A DNA stretch of 64,000 nt from Heliopora coerulea (GCA_030142905.1 JASJOG010000173.1:608501-672500), one strand, 5' to 3'; positions 1-11,750 are shown, counted from the first letter of the stretch. Made by a program: numbers and translations. Notes: generated by a model not told the origin, from the sequence alone.

Positions 1-12
1 ACATATACAACG

Positions 13-49
<37 letters not shown>

Positions 50-170
50 AGTATATGTAAGTAGTATATGTAGTCATATCTATTTATATATGTAAATCTA
101 TATGACTACATATACTAGTACTACATATATATGACTATATGTATATATAGATCAGTGTTAACACCTGTAA
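1..170. repeat. AT-rich (TA)n tract
   Basis: The window opens with a (TA)n run followed by imperfect TATG/CATA stretches. It is low-complexity sequence with no gene. Comparable TA tracts flank the tRNA-like repeats at 30 kb and 39-44 kb. Confidence 0.85.
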
Positions 171-320
171 CCTTACTCAGAAGATGTCGCACGTCGGCAA
201 CTAAACGTTAGTAAATATGTTTTAAAATGTTGTCAAGTTGTTCTTAATCTGCCCGGAAAATCGATAGCCAAGAGCATAACTAGAGTCTCTTGAGACGATT
301 TCTTGTTTAGATCGTAAAGA
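171..320 (+). repeat. Penelope-like pseudo-LTR fragment with degenerate hammerhead motif
   Basis: The stretch reads AACACCTGTAACCTTAC and then a decayed form of the CTGAAGA-stem-GAAACG core that is clearer at 10.5, 26.9 and 47.4 kb. Here the first element is CAGAAGA and the GAAAC is AAAC, so a ribozyme would be dead. It starts duplicated receptor unit A; a related segment opens unit D at 47.38 kb. Confidence 0.55.
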
Positions 321-583
321 AAGTGTGCGACAAGGAAAACGAAAATACTTTTGCAAGAAAAAAAATACAAGGTATTCCATATTTTTATATACTAGACGAA
401 GCTGGGATTAAGAAAAAAGCGTTATTAAAAAAATAACTTAAGTCAACTGACTGATATCAAATCACTTGAGCTGGAGACTTAAACCACCCACACAAATTTA
501 AATTCTAATGTTAACTAGAAGTTTCGTTGGTTCAGAAACCCTAAAACTGAGTTACTGCAACAACAATCAGAACATTACAAGGA

Positions 584-647
584 ATGACTCCGCAATTAAT
601 TTGCGTAGTTGTGCTGGCGTTGTTTCTTAACGTCGCCGTTCGTTCAA
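584..647 (+). CDS. Signal-peptide first exon, receptor family, copy A
   Basis: The 64-bp coding exon starts at the ATG in AAGGAATGACTCC and encodes about 21 residues, MTPQLICVVV followed by LALFLNVAVRS. This is a hydrophobic core with a short polar end, typical of a secretory signal peptide. It ends at a GTGAGC splice donor (648), leaving phase 1. The Ig, FN3, WSC and tail exons downstream also begin in phase 1, so splicing to them would stay in frame. The donor context is CAA|GTGAGC here and CAG|GTGAG in the other three copies. No downstream exon can be linked to it with certainty. Confidence 0.65.
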
Positions 648-1520
648 GTGAGCTGTAATTTCAATATTCTCGCTTTTGTATCGTTAGCTATAAAGTATAA
701 GGACATAAATCTTGAAAAAGATCTTGTTCACATGAGCCTTTGTGGTGATGTGTAAAGTATGATAGCAGAAACTTAAAGTTAAAATGGAGATGTGAGAGGA
801 TTCTGATTTCTCTAAAGGACAATTCTTTATTATCAACTATTTGTTTTCAAATGATATGGATGTTAGAAATTCCGTCGAACGCACTCTGTGTGATCAAGGT
901 GGACTTAAGTCAAGCCGCTGTCCAAGTTCGACGTAACCCAGGATGAGTTGCCATTACATTTACATGTAAAGGGAGAAATATTGGCAAGTACAAACTGAGT
1001 TCAGAAAAGGTCTTTTTCAACGCTATTGATTATATTTTACCGCATTGTACATTACTTGAAAGTTCTACTTACGATTGAAACCAAAGATTTCTATTCAATA
1101 TTCAGACAATTTGCAATGGATTAAGACTATTTATTAAATATTTTGACTGATTGTAAATAAGTCACATATATACAGGCAAATTAGAGGTATGGGGAATTAT
1201 TTGTCAATAAAATTAATCACTACGCCCACTTAATTCAATTCTGTCGATTAAATAACGCAAGCAAGATAAAATATCGATAAAAATTTTACTTAAAATGACA
1301 AAGGTTGCACAAAGTAATTATTATTTTGAAGCAAGTTTAAAATACTTAGGTTGATGGCTAACTCCAATGTATTACTGCAAGTGGATATATGAAAAGCCTT
1401 GTGGTTCGTCTTGGAATTATACTTCTACAGCTTTAATTCTAGAAATATATCTGGGAGAAATGGAAACAATCCATGTTCAAAAATATCTAGAAGTGGCATT
1501 ATTGTGGGTGTCTTTTAAAG

Positions 1521-1641
1521 AAGAAATTGTGTAATTTATATGCCGGGCCCCTCTGAATATCAGCCAAGTTGCTGAATTGGCTACCCTGCTAAAATAAAGC
1601 TTCTTATCTTATCTTATCTTATCTTATCTTATCTTATCTTT
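1521..1641 (+). mobile_element. 5'-truncated LINE tail with (TTATC)n end
   Basis: Comparison with unit C shows about 120 bases inserted between TTTTAAAG and AGCAATTA. The insert ends in AATAAAG and a pentanucleotide (TTATC)n run at 1604-1640, the microsatellite 3' end expected of a severely 5'-truncated non-LTR retrotransposon. Confidence 0.65.
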
Positions 1642-1798
1642 AGCAATTATATAGAAATGCATTATTATTTTATATACGTATTACTAGTTTGGTGATTCAT
1701 GCATTATAAAGCGATGTTCACACATGAGATTTGGTGCCGTGCCATAGACATGTTGGAGGATGTGCTAAACTGACTGGAGAATTGAGGACAAACTCCAG

Positions 1799-2120
1799 GG
1801 AACGTTTATTAAAGTCAACATTACGCCGGATTCGTCTGATTCAGTTCGCAGTGATGTTTCTGTCACTACAATGAATTCAATAAAATTCGAACAAGACGAG
1901 TTGTTTCCTTTAAGGTTTCTAAACAAGATGCGAGTGGAGAGTCGTACAACACCCAACGTGACTATCGTGACACATGTGCATGCCTTCGTAGCTCATAAGA
2001 AAGATATCTACTGTATCGCGTGTGACTCCTTAAATACATAAGCTTTTACATTGAAATACCTCGGATATACGGCTACTTCAGTCATCTGCGGTACTTGGAA
2101 TAAATTGCACAACTATTAAG
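1799..2120 (+). pseudogene. Unknown conserved ORF region, copy A (broken)
   Basis: This is homologous to the open frame at 45949-46362 and shares the KVNITPDSSDSV block. The frame carries a TAA at the SLNT/SAF position and another after HNY, so it is closed here. I recognise no domain. Differences between the three copies are a mixture of synonymous and replacement changes, which does not demonstrate coding constraint. Confidence 0.45.
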
Positions 2121-2157
2121 GTTTGAACCCATTACCAGCAGACAATTTAAGAAAATA

Positions 2158-2318
2158 GAGCAAGAAACAAACTCCGAAAAACAACATCTTGAAGACTTAA
2201 GGTTTAAATAAAAAAAAATGAAGAAATAAGGTCAAAATATTACCGCTCACACTCATCTTATTTTTATTTAAATCTTAAGTCTTCAAGATGTTGTTTTTCG
2301 GAGTTTGTTTCTTGCTCT
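2158..2318. repeat. Inverted repeat hairpin ending unit A
   Basis: Two arms of roughly 50 bases (GAGCAAGAAACAAACTCC and its reverse complement) flank about 55 bases. The same hairpin occurs at 9711-9874 and, more diverged, at 46315-46468, so it is an ancestral part of the duplicated unit. Confidence 0.75.
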
Positions 2319-2730
2319 ATTTGGGTCTTCTTGGCCACCTTTGATAAAACAGGCTATGGTCTTTTCAGGCCGGTTGCTTTCAAATTTGGATCATTTGAAA
2401 ATTCTCGTAGACCCGAAAACTATACCATCGCGTGCTCATTTCTCAAATTTCTCCCAATGCAGAGCCTCACACACGTTGGTATTTGTGGTGTTTAATGTTA
2501 TTTTCCTCAACACAAATTTTCAAAATTTTCAAAATCAAAAAATTCCGAAATTTAAGCTAAGTTTTTCGGAATAGGTTACGTGTTTTATCGCGAAGGGGAA
2601 TGGGATGACCTGCAAATTGACCTACATATCAGCCTTCATATTGGCTTCAAAATTCAGTTTGCAGATATCGTTCCACCTTTTTTAGAGTTCAATGGCCTCG
2701 GCACGTATGAATCAATTCCTCGCCTCTGTT

Positions 2731-4843
2731 ATTATTATTAATAAGCTTTATTTGCATGACCTAATTACAGGTATTGCTAAGCGTAATATAAAATATATAT
2801 AAAGGAATGTAAGAGTTAAATATTATTGACTAATTTAACTGAAGCCAAAACTACTTTAGTTAACAAAATTATTAATATAATCTTATATGTATAATGTACT
2901 ATAAAATCTTAAAAAAGATATTAATACAACTGGAAAAATTGATAAAAGTATAGGTATCAAAATGTAGAAACTCTAACATTAAAATGTAGTTATGATTTCC
3001 AGTTTAAGGGCTTTTGTCTCTGACATAGAAACATTTTGAAATATGCTTAGAGAATATATTTATGATGACCGGGTCATTCAATGACATGACGTCACTCAAT
3101 AATTTTTTCTTTAATTCATTGGTGGTGTTCACTTTAAAGTAGTCTTTTAAGATGCTATGCGAGTTATTTCGTAAATGTTCGTATTTCTCACATTCAAATA
3201 CAAAGTGAAATTCGTCTTGAACTGCAGATTTTTTGCAGCATTTACCGATTCTCTCTTCTCGAGGAACATTTTTATAACGACCAAATTCAATTTCTAGCTT
3301 ATGGTTACTCATCTGAAATTTTGAGAATAGTTTTCTTTGATTGGGGTCTTTAATGATATTTAAGTATTCTTCTAAGTAATAATGTTTCTTAAATGGAGTA
3401 TAAAATGATAGTTTTGTGGAGATTTCCATTTGTTGTTTCCAAAATGATGTATATTTATCTTTAATAGTTTTTACGAAGTCATTTACGTTTGTATCCTGGA
3501 AGAATTGTTCAATATCTATTGTTTCTTTCATGTCAGGATGGAAGTATTTCACAATGTTGACTACTTAGAGTAAAACGAATCTTTACCGTATAAGTAAAGT
3601 CTTTTCGATCGATAAAAACTTTGTATCGCTATACTTGAATCAGGAAGTTGACTTATGTGGTTAATGTAAGAAAATAATCTTTTAAATATTGCAAGTAATA
3701 GAGGGAATTTACCTAATTCACCTCTACTAGCAATATTGCTAGCTTTTCTGTTCACACCCAAATAGAGTTTACAAAATTTTAGATGTCCTTTCTCGGTTGA
3801 TGTCTTGTCCCATTTGGTAAAATCGTTGTTCACATAGGCTACCCAAACCTCAGAGTTTTAGGGTAAGATTGGAGATACTATGCCATCAAAGATTTTCATG
3901 GCAAGTTTTGGAGGAAGTTTGTGAAAATCAAGATGTTTCGAATTTTAAATAAAGCATGTAAAGCCTTTTCACTCAGCTGCTGAGTTGCAAATGAAAATTT
4001 AATGTTCGAAGTTAGTTTTAGACCGAGATACGTGTATTCATTAGTGATATGAATATGCTTATCTCCCAAGATAAAGTTAGGCTGTGGTAATTTTGAGTTT
4101 TGTTTTTGTAGGATCATAACTTTGTTTTTTTCCAAATTTATATTCATTAACCATTTTTTGCTCCATTCATGGAGAGAATCTAGACAATTTTGGAGACCAG
4201 ACTTTGTTCTTGATATGACAAGATCATTAGCATAAAGGAGGCTACTTATTCTTGTTCCATTTGGTAAGAGAAATGGGTCCGAATTTGCTTTTTCACATAG
4301 ATTTGGAAGTTCGTTTATATATAGGTTAAAGAGAAGGGGATTTAAAACACAACCTTGGCGAACACCTCTATTGTAAGAAAAGAAGGGTGTTCTATGACCT
4401 GATATTTTCACCGCACACTGGGTATTAGAGTACAGATCTTTTACCAGATTACAGAAGCGTCCTCCAATTCCATTTTGTAATAGTTTCAAATAAAGGCCTT
4501 TATGCCAGACTGAATCAAAGGCCTTTTGAAAATTGACAAAACATGCATAAATTTTTTCGTTATTTTGATTAACATATCTATCGTGCAAAGATTTTAAAGT
4601 AAAAATATGGTCAGCAGTTCTGTTGCCTGGAATAAAACCAATTTGGGAAGGGTGTAATAGTTCTTTAGTTTTTTAAAAATTTATCATTCTATCATTCAGG
4701 ACTGAGCAAAAGAATTTCCCCAATGAGCTTGACACACATATTCCTCGATAGTTATTTGGATCTAACTTAGTCCCTGATTTAAAAATTGGTGGTATGAGAC
4801 CTTCACATCATGGACTGGGGAAGTTTCCAGATTTTAATACGGA
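2731..4843 (-). mobile_element. Non-LTR retrotransposon fragment (5'-truncated, decayed)
   Basis: The element interrupts unit A. Unit C is continuous across the point where CCTCTGTT (about 2728) and GGTCAGTCCACC (4844) are split here. Its 3' end is on the left and carries a short (TTA)n tract at 2730-2744. It contains an RT and C-terminal zinc-finger region on the - strand. The 5' part is missing. I cannot assign the clade; the C-terminal region resembles LINE lineages common in cnidarian and fish genomes. Confidence 0.8.
3004..4820 (-). pseudogene. LINE reverse transcriptase, frameshifted remnant
   Basis: Three open pieces read right to left. The first (4588-3896) has RT motifs: FVNFQKAFDSVWHKGL (palm), GVRQGCVLNPLLFNLYINEL (motif 4 region) and LLYANDLVI in place of Y-A-D-D, so the second catalytic Asp is Asn. 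The next (3833-3561) matches the post-RT region (GVNRKASNIASRGELGKFPL). The last (3552-3004) holds a Cys-rich C-terminal segment (GKCCKK, HFVFECEKY) typical of a LINE C-terminal zinc knuckle. The pieces lie in different frames, and homologous sequence continues 5' to about 4820. The mutated catalytic box and frameshifts make it non-functional. Confidence 0.85.
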
Positions 4844-4989
4844 AGGTCAGTCCACCTTCAGCACCAAAAAGTATTCAAGTCCTGCTTGAACGTAAAAATC
4901 TGTGAATTCCACTGCAGCCCCCCAAGTGTGACAAGACTCGTCTTGCGAAACAATTTTATTTGTAAAAATAAAGACACTTTCACAACAAG

Positions 4990-5275
4990 AATCCCACCCT
5001 CTGACGGCACGGCGGAGTCTCTGAAAACCTCACACATAATTTCTTTCAACGATTTCTCCATAATTTCTTATGGTCGTTCTTCTTTTAACCTGGAAGTACT
5101 TAGCCGAGAGAGTTTATTGATCTCTTAGTTTAAACCAATTCTCAAAGAAAACACTTCTTCAATTCCTCCTTTTTTGTTCTGATTTGTCTCTCTACCAGAT
5201 GTCTGTTAGCACCTTTCATCTTGTCGCTATTTCTATTGGTTCGCCGTTTAATTAATTATTTAATATGTTACTTAA
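4990..5275 (+). mobile_element. Penelope-like element 3' tail relic
   Basis: The sequence TTCTGATTTGTCTCT followed by a Cys-rich reading and TTCTATTGGTTCGCCG matches the PLE endonuclease tail at 39.4 kb and the tail of unit C (47.1-47.34 kb). It is non-coding here. The repeated pairing of receptor unit and PLE tail suggests the PLE travelled with, or mediated, the duplications. Confidence 0.6.
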
Positions 5276-5284
5276 ACTAGTAGT

Positions 5285-5465
5285 CATACATCGGTGAACT
5301 CTCTCTAGGCGGACACCCCTCTAAGGCGGACACCTCTCTATGGCAGAAACAAAATTTGGTCCCTGCAGTATCACGCTTGTTTCTCTGGAAATGAGCTTAC
5401 TCTAAGGCGGACACCTCTCTAAGGCGGACGCGAACACTTTTGTTCCCAGCGTTCAAAATACCTCT
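5285..5465. repeat. Degenerate CTCTAAGGCGGACACC repeats
   Basis: At least four copies of a roughly 16-base motif, CTCTCTAAGGCGGACACC and variants, occur in two pairs. Similar CTCTATTAAGCGGCCACC runs lie at 17.78-17.95 kb and 53.57-53.67 kb. Such periodic motifs occur near the termini of pogo/Tigger-like DNA transposons, which is the most likely source. Confidence 0.55.
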
Positions 5466-5730
5466 CAAAGCGGAGACGGGATGTTTACAAAATTTTACAA
5501 CAGGGCTGTGTTAGCGCTAAATGACCTACGACATAATAGACACAATCTGACTCTCTGGTTTTGATAAAAGACTAATATTTATTGTACAGTCGGAAGACAA
5601 CTTATTTGTGCAGTCTTTTACTACAATAAGTAGAGTCACTTGTACAGCATTTTTTCTTTTTTCTACTGTCTTGATTTTGATTAACCACAGTTTCAATCTT
5701 TGCGTTTTCTTTGATTACACATTTCGCAAT
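5466..5730. other. Spacer between units A and B
   Basis: No ORF, RNA gene or clear repeat is visible; the sequence is ordinary AT-rich intergenic DNA leading into unit B. Confidence 0.5.
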
Positions 5731-6063
5731 CCTGGCCACGAGTTTTCACAAGCATAACAAGAGCCTCTTGAGACGATTTCTTGTTTAGATCGAAAGCAAA
5801 GTGTGCGACAAGGAAAACGAAAATACTTTGTGAGCCAAAAAAAAATACATGGTACTCCATATTTTTATATATTAGGCAAAGCTGGGATTATGAAAGAAGC
5901 GTCATTAAAAAAATAAGTTAAGTCAACTGACTGATATCAAATCACTTGAGCTAGAGACTTAAACCACCCACACAAATTTAAATTCTATTGTTAAGTAGAA
6001 GTTTCGTTGGTTCAGAAACCCTCAAACTGAGTACCTGCAACAACAATCAGAACATTACAAGGA

Positions 6064-6127
6064 ATGACTCCGCCATTAATTTGTGTAGTTGTGCTGGCGT
6101 TATTTCTTAACGTCGCAGTTCGTTCAG
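6064..6127 (+). CDS. Signal-peptide first exon, receptor family, copy B
   Basis: This copy of the 64-bp exon has Pro at residue 4 (MTPPLICVVV...). It ends CGTTCAG|GTGAGC, a better donor than copy A. The encoded hydrophobic segment, the phase-1 end and the conserved upstream sequence (GGTTCAGAAACCCT, CAACAACAATCAGAACATT) are preserved, so it could be a live first exon. It lies closest upstream of the intact Ig exon at 11463, but the intervening transposon and about 5 kb make the link an inference. Confidence 0.65.
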
Positions 6128-7182
6128 GTGAGCTGTAATTTCAATATTCTCACTTTTGTATCGTTAGCTATAAATTATAAGGACACAAATCTTGAAAAAG
6201 ATCTTGTTCACATGTGCTTTTGTGGTGATGTGTAAAGTATGATAGCAGAAACTTAAAGTTAAAATGGAGATGTGAGAGGATTCTGATTTCTCTAAAGGAC
6301 TATTCTATATTATCAACTATTTGTTTTCAAATGATATGGATGTGAGGAATCCGTCGAACGCATTCTGTGTGCTCAAGGTGGCCTTTAGTGCTCTACTCAC
6401 TGGAGCATTTGAAACTGTTATGAGTTCATATCTCCGTAAGTCAAGCCGCTGTCCAAGTTCGACGTGACCCAGGATGAGTTGCCATTACATTTACATGTAA
6501 AGGGAGAAATATTGGCAAGTACAAACTGAGTTCAGAAAAGGTCTTTTTCAACGCTATTAGTTATATTTTACCGCACTGTATATTACTTGAAAGTTCTACT
6601 TACGATCGAAACAAAACGTTTTTATTAAATATTCAGACAATTTGCAATGGATTAAGACTATTTATGCAATATTTTGACTGATTATAAATAAGTCACATAT
6701 ATAGAGGGAAATCAGAGATATGGGGAATTATTTGTCAATAAAATTAATCACTACGCCCACTTAATTCAATTCTGTCGGTTAAATAACGCAAGCTAGATAA
6801 AATATCGATAAAAAGTTTACTTAAAATGACAAAAGTTGCACAAAGGAATTATTATTTGGAAGCAAATTTGAAATACTTAGGTTGTTGGCTAACTCGAATG
6901 TATTACTGCAAACAGATATATGAAAAGCTTTGTCGTTTGTAATGGAATTACACTTCTACATCTTTAATTCTAGTAATATATTTGGGTGAAATGGCAACAA
7001 TCCATGTTTAAAATTATATAAAAGTGGCATTATTGTGGGGTGTCGTTTAAAGTAGCAATTACATATAAATGCAATATTATTATATATACGTATTACTAGT
7101 TTGGTGCTCCATGCATTATAAAGCGATGTTCACACATGAGATTTGGCGGCATGCTATTGACATGCTAAGAATGTGTTAAACT

Positions 7183-9304
7183 CACTGATCTCTAAATAAG
7201 ACTGGATAGAGCAACTCCAGTCTCTCGCTCAGCGAAAATTGAAGCCGGAAGTGAAGCTGAAAATCTCGTGGCGGTCATATTGGAAGGACCCACTTGTAGT
7301 TATACGGCTATTACTGGATTATGATTTTCGCTCTTAACGGTCATGATTTCAACCAAAACCAGTTAACCTTTACATTTTTAGCAATAAAATGTATCTTTTG
7401 ATAGTGGAGAACTTTAAAACTGGCCAGAGTGACTGTAAATCAGCAGAAATTCGATAATTTTTACCCGTGCGCAGGCCAATGCCAGTCACCTCTTTGAAGA
7501 AATGGGACTAAAGTAAGAAAAAAGTCGCAGATAACATTGTGTAACTTTAGCAGTTTGGCAGTGACGTAACAATAAACAGGAGATATTACCTTCAGAATTC
7601 GTCTTGTCTTTGTTTTTTGGATCTGGGTTTACCAAGTGTATGTATTCAAGGTTTTAGGTTACTGTATTTGTCGAGCAAATTCAACAATTTCCTAACTATC
7701 AATGACGATGAGCTTTTGACGAAAATAAACTTTGACTAAATCTTTTGCCGGGATCAATTACTGAATGAACCGTGCAAATCGTACTTATTGCTAGATGTTG
7801 CTGATCAGTACTCTCAGAAATGTTTAATACATGCATTTAGTTTGCACTAGTGCATATAGTAAACTTGAGTTCATAGCGGTTTGTTGTGATTTAATATGAC
7901 GTTTTTTAATAGGTTTTTCAAGTTTTTGATATAGCTTCTACTTACAGCTTGATTAGTATTGCTCTACTTGTATAGTAATCAAATAATTATTCATGTGAAA
8001 TATGTTACTTGGAGCTGCTTTGTGAGTTAGAGTTGAGGGAGAACTTTTTGGTAAAAGTCAAACGAAAATTAGTTAGATATCTTCTTTAAAGTGTTCACAG
8101 AGCTCAATCTGCTGTATGGTAGATTCTCCTGTTGATTAAAGTAATATTTTTGCCCTTATCAAGTGCATAGCAAGGTACTACAGCAAAATTTGTTACTGTT
8201 GTCTTGAGATGGAAACAAAAACCAAGGTTTATCATACAAAATCAGAAAAAGTTAAATAAATTTGTCCTCTTCCAACAACAGGAAGAACCAAAATCTAATC
8301 TACAGTAATGTTGGATAACCTAATCAGTTACTGCATTCATTTGTGTAAGTGCTCATCAATCCCTGGAAGACCAGTAGAGTGAATTGTGGTGAGAAACTAA
8401 ATATATACCCAGAAAAACAGACATGCAAAAAATACCCTGTGTGAAAACTGGAAAGCTTAAAGAACAGGAAAGCTTATGACTTCTTGAGTGAAATGAACCA
8501 TATCATCATGGTTACTAGTGGGAATCTCTAACCACTAAGCAACACAAACTAAGGTGGTCAAGCAAAGGTTGCATGTGTCAACCCATCTATCACCTGAGGA
8601 ATAGCGAGATGTTCAAACTACTGAGGTACAAAGGCGAAGATTGTTAAGGAAAGGTTTTTCTCAATGTATCACTGACTTGGCGCTAGCAGTAAAATCTAGG
8701 ATCCAAATCAACATACTAACTTTAAGACAACGAAGGCAAGCCACGAAAACCTTACTATGAGGTTTCACTTTAGAACTCTTCAAATAAACGGCCAAGTTCG
8801 ATTTCCATATATTTCGATTCAAATGTTCAAACACATGTACAGCATCTGCCGGAAATTTGCAGTTCAATACATCCTGGGCTTTTATCTGCTACAAATGAAT
8901 CAGGACTTAGGCGAAACACATCACAGAAAATCGGCTAATAAGAAGGGTTATTTAAAAAACAAAGAAAGAAACAAATACAAAAGAATCTCTTACAGACTCG
9001 ATAGACATTTATCGAATTTTGAAGCAAGTATACAGACGGAGGCATTTCGCAAAATAAAGCATTTCCCGACAAATTCAAAACACTTATTTATTACTTAAAA
9101 TAAGTTTAAGAACCTTACTTTGCTTGTCAAGTCATCTCAACCTCTCTGAAATTGGAGAAAAATGCCGGTTAACCGCTACAATTCCTATTTACGCTATATT
9201 GTTTGGGACCTGGTTGGTTCCTTCCAATATGGCCGCCGCTCCTTGACTTCCGGCTTCACTTTTTGAGCCCAGTTCCTCTGTCCAGTCTTATTTAGAGATC
9301 AGTG
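7183..9304. mobile_element. DNA transposon with 8-bp target duplication, transposase not recognised
   Basis: The left end CACTGATCTCTAAATAAGAC is the exact inverse of the right end. Both ends are flanked by the direct repeat GTTAAACT (7175-7182 and 9305-9312). Units A and C show the empty site. An 8-bp duplication fits hAT, P or Merlin superfamilies; the TIR does not settle which. No intact transposase is visible: the longest open stretch (8757-9098, 113 codons) shows no recognisable motif. Subterminal regions carry CCGGAAGT and CATATTGG boxes on both sides. Confidence 0.85.
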
Positions 9305-9342
9305 GTTAAACTGAGCAGACAATTGAAGACAAACTGCAGGAA

Positions 9343-9672
9343 ATGTTAGTTAAAACGTTAGTTAAAGTCAACATTACGCCAGATTCGTCTGATTCAGTTC
9401 GCAGTGATGTTTCTGTCACTACAATGAATTCAATAAAATTCATAGAAGACGAGTTGTTTCCTTTAAGGTTTCTAAACAAGATGCGAGTGGAGAGTCGTAC
9501 AACACCGAACGTGACTATCGTGACAAATGTGCATGCCTTCGTAGCTCATAAGAAAGATATCTACTGTATCGCGTGCGACTCCTTAAATACATCAGCTTTT
9601 AGACTGAAATACCTCGGATATACGGCTATTTCAGTCATTTGCGGTACTTGGAATAAATTGCACAACTATTAA
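9343..9672 (+). pseudogene. Unknown conserved ORF region, copy B
   Basis: This copy is open for 109 codons from a local ATG created by a duplicated TTAGTTAAAACG. It has the KVNITPDSSDSV block and a Cys-containing stretch (IYCIACDSLNT), then stops after HNY where copy C reads on. No domain is recognised and coding status is unproven. Confidence 0.4.
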
Positions 9673-9710
9673 GGTTTGAACCCATTACCAGCAGACAATT
9701 TAAGAAAATA

Positions 9711-9874
9711 GAGCAAGAAACAAACTCCCAAAAACAATGTCTTGAAGGCTTAAGATTTAAGTAAAAAGCAAAAAAGAAGAAATAAGGTCAAAATATTACC
9801 GCTTACATTCGTCGTGTTTCTACTTAAATCTTAAACCTGCAAAATGTTGATTTACGGAGTTTGTTTCTTGCTCT
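9711..9874. repeat. Inverted repeat hairpin, unit B copy
   Basis: The arms correspond to those at 2158-2318, with scattered mismatches from mutation after duplication. Confidence 0.7.
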
Positions 9875-10384
9875 ATTTGGGTCTTCTTGGCCACCTTTGA
9901 TAAAACTGGCTGTGGTCTTTTCAGGCCAGTTGCTTTCAAATTTGGATCATTCGAAAATTCTCGTAGGCCCAAAAACTATACAATCGCGTGCTCATTTCTC
10001 AAATTTCTCGCAATGCAGAGCCTCACACACGTTGGCATTTGTGGTGTTTAATGTTATTTTCCCCAACAAATCAAAAAATTTTCCAAATCAAAAAATTCCG
10101 AAATTTAGGCTAAGTTTTTCGGAATAGGTTGCGTGTTTTATCGCCAAGGGGAATGGGACGACCTGCAAATTGACCTACATGTAAGCCTCCATATTGGCTT
10201 CAAAATTCAGTTTGCAGGTATCGTTCCAGCTTTTTAAGACTTCAATGGTCGCGGCACTTATGAATTCAAACCGTCGCCTCTGTTACTGGTCAGTTCACCT
10301 TCAGCACCAGGTGATGTAGAATGTATTTCACTTCAAGAACTCAAAGCCAGTCTTTGATGTCAATGAACTGCAGGTGATCTTGTT

Positions 10385-10665
10385 AGGAATATCAAAGCCC
10401 AGAATATAATTTTGAGTAAACCCATAATAATATAGACATGAGTTATTGAAAAGTATTTTTAATTTAACTAACGTTTCGTTGCCAGTCCTGCAACATCTTC
10501 AGAGTAAGTGATAAATTTACAAGGTGTTCTCGACTATATAATATAGGGACTGGCAACGAAACGTTAGTTAAATTAAAAATACTTTTCAATAACTCATGTC
10601 TATATTATTATGGGTTTACTCAAAATTATATGCTGGGCTTTGATATTTCTAACAAGATTACGCTT
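10385..10665. mobile_element. Inverted PLE pseudo-LTR pair (palindrome) with hammerhead core
   Basis: Two arms of about 115-125 bases are near-perfect inverse copies (left arm from GAATATCAAAGCCC, right arm to GGGCTTTGATATTTC) around a roughly 45-base centre. The minus strand of the left arm contains CTGAAGA, a GTTGC/GCAAC stem and GAAACG (10471-10502), the conserved core of a hammerhead ribozyme. Penelope-like elements are known to carry such motifs in their terminal repeats. The internal part of the element is missing. Confidence 0.75.
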
Positions 10666-11462
10666 TCTGCCTGGTTCATTCATTGCCACTATTTTGAACT
10701 GCAGGTGTTACGAAAGATGAAAAATTTCTATGCAAGTACAATTTCACTGGAGATTTGTTTCATTGATATTCACAAGTGCACAGTTGACAAGGATAGAAGT
10801 ATATTATAGTGCAATTACTTTCAATCTCCTGCTATTTTCTACAAATAATATTCGCACGTCAACTTGACCAATCCACAATCATTTTCCTCTTTCTTTTTTA
10901 AATAACTTACTTTCTAAGGTGAAGGTAACTAGCCAATTCAGTTCATGGTTGAGAAAAAGCCATGATTCGGCCACAAAATAACAAGAAGAAGTGGAAATTT
11001 TTTTATATATAAATTGCTAGTCGTTATATTTACATTTAAAATCGTCAGTTCTGTTTTAAAACGTTTGGTAAGAATAAATTACAAATGGATTACAAATGCT
11101 GAAGTTGACGCTAGTGACATAACGACATTAGGACGTGAACATTACAATACCGAAAGATCAGGTTTTTCCTCATGTCCTTAATTTCATATTGTCATGTTAT
11201 TTTACTTTCATTTCATTTTACTATCGACATATCGATAGAAAGTGAGTGCCTTTTGATTTCGCGTGACCCCGGAATCACTAGTATGAGTCATTGACACCAC
11301 AACTTCATCGCAGCAGAATCATAGTCCTGAGGCTTTTCAGCAAACTTTGCATGGTTCATCCCAGACTCAGCTAAAATACAGCTGACTCTTTCTTCTTTTA
11401 GATCTTACTCTGTTATTCTTTGTTCAGATCTTACTCCTTGGTCCATAACCTTCCCTTTTTAG
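10666..11462. other. Non-coding stretch before the first Ig exon
   Basis: No ORF or RNA gene is seen. It is probably intronic or intergenic sequence of the receptor locus. A pyrimidine-rich tract ends in TTCCCTTTTTAG at 11462, forming the acceptor of the Ig exon. Confidence 0.5.
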
Positions 11463-11750
11463 AAAATCCTCTGAAAGTTATGACAAACCTGTCTAGCTCA
11501 TCCATAAAGACCAAGTTGGGAGAAAGTGTCATCATGCTGTGCGCAGCCACCGGAGAGCAGCCAGTCACGTTCGCTTGGTTTAAGGATCTTAAGCCGATTA
11601 GCAGCCTCGTTGAAGTACAAAAACCATTTCCTAGTTCAATACTAGTGATAAAATTGGTAGAAACAGGCAGTTTTGGAAATTACATCTGTCAAATTCGTGA
11701 CAGATTCAGTAAAACGTCTCACACTGTTGTCGTTGCTGATTCGTCCACAG
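11463..11750 (+). CDS. Immunoglobulin-domain exon of a receptor
   Basis: The 288-bp exon is bounded by TTTTTAG|AAAAT and CCACAG|GTTGAT, phase 1 at both ends. It encodes about 96 residues of an Ig fold: a strand-B Cys in VIMLCAAT, a strand-C Trp in FAWFKD, and the strand-F Y-x-C in GNYICQI, with the usual roughly 60-residue Cys-Cys spacing. Potential N-glycosylation is present (NLSS). The frame is fully open. It probably forms the membrane-proximal extracellular domain of the protein whose tail exon lies at 15135. A paralogous exon of identical length (29034-29321) is broken by a stop. An allorecognition or immune-type receptor is the best guess; ligand unknown. Confidence 0.8.

Larger units (their letters stand above)
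171..5275 (+). repeat. Segmental repeat unit A (first-exon unit of receptor family)
   Basis: This is the first of four copies of a roughly 3-kb unit. The unit holds a PLE tail, a signal-peptide exon, an unknown ORF region near 1290, a second unknown ORF region near 1800, a hairpin near 2160-2318, and a PLE endonuclease tail. Unit A is expanded by a LINE fragment (2731-4843) and a short LINE tail (1521-1641). Copies B (5730-10320), C (44432-47340) and D (47355-48870) share long blocks with only scattered substitutions, so the duplications look recent. Confidence 0.8.
5730..10320 (+). repeat. Segmental repeat unit B (interrupted)
   Basis: This is the second copy of the first-exon unit. It runs collinear with unit A from about 5730 to 7182, is broken by a 2.1-kb DNA transposon (7183-9304), and resumes at 9305 to about 10320. 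Its MTKVAQ-like region near 6830 has stops, so like copy A it is not open. Confidence 0.8.

Noticed and set aside
8661..9098. Possible transposase frame inside the 8-bp-TSD element
   Set aside because: The 113-codon frame has no DDE, THAP or BED-type motif and faces an equally long frame on the other strand.
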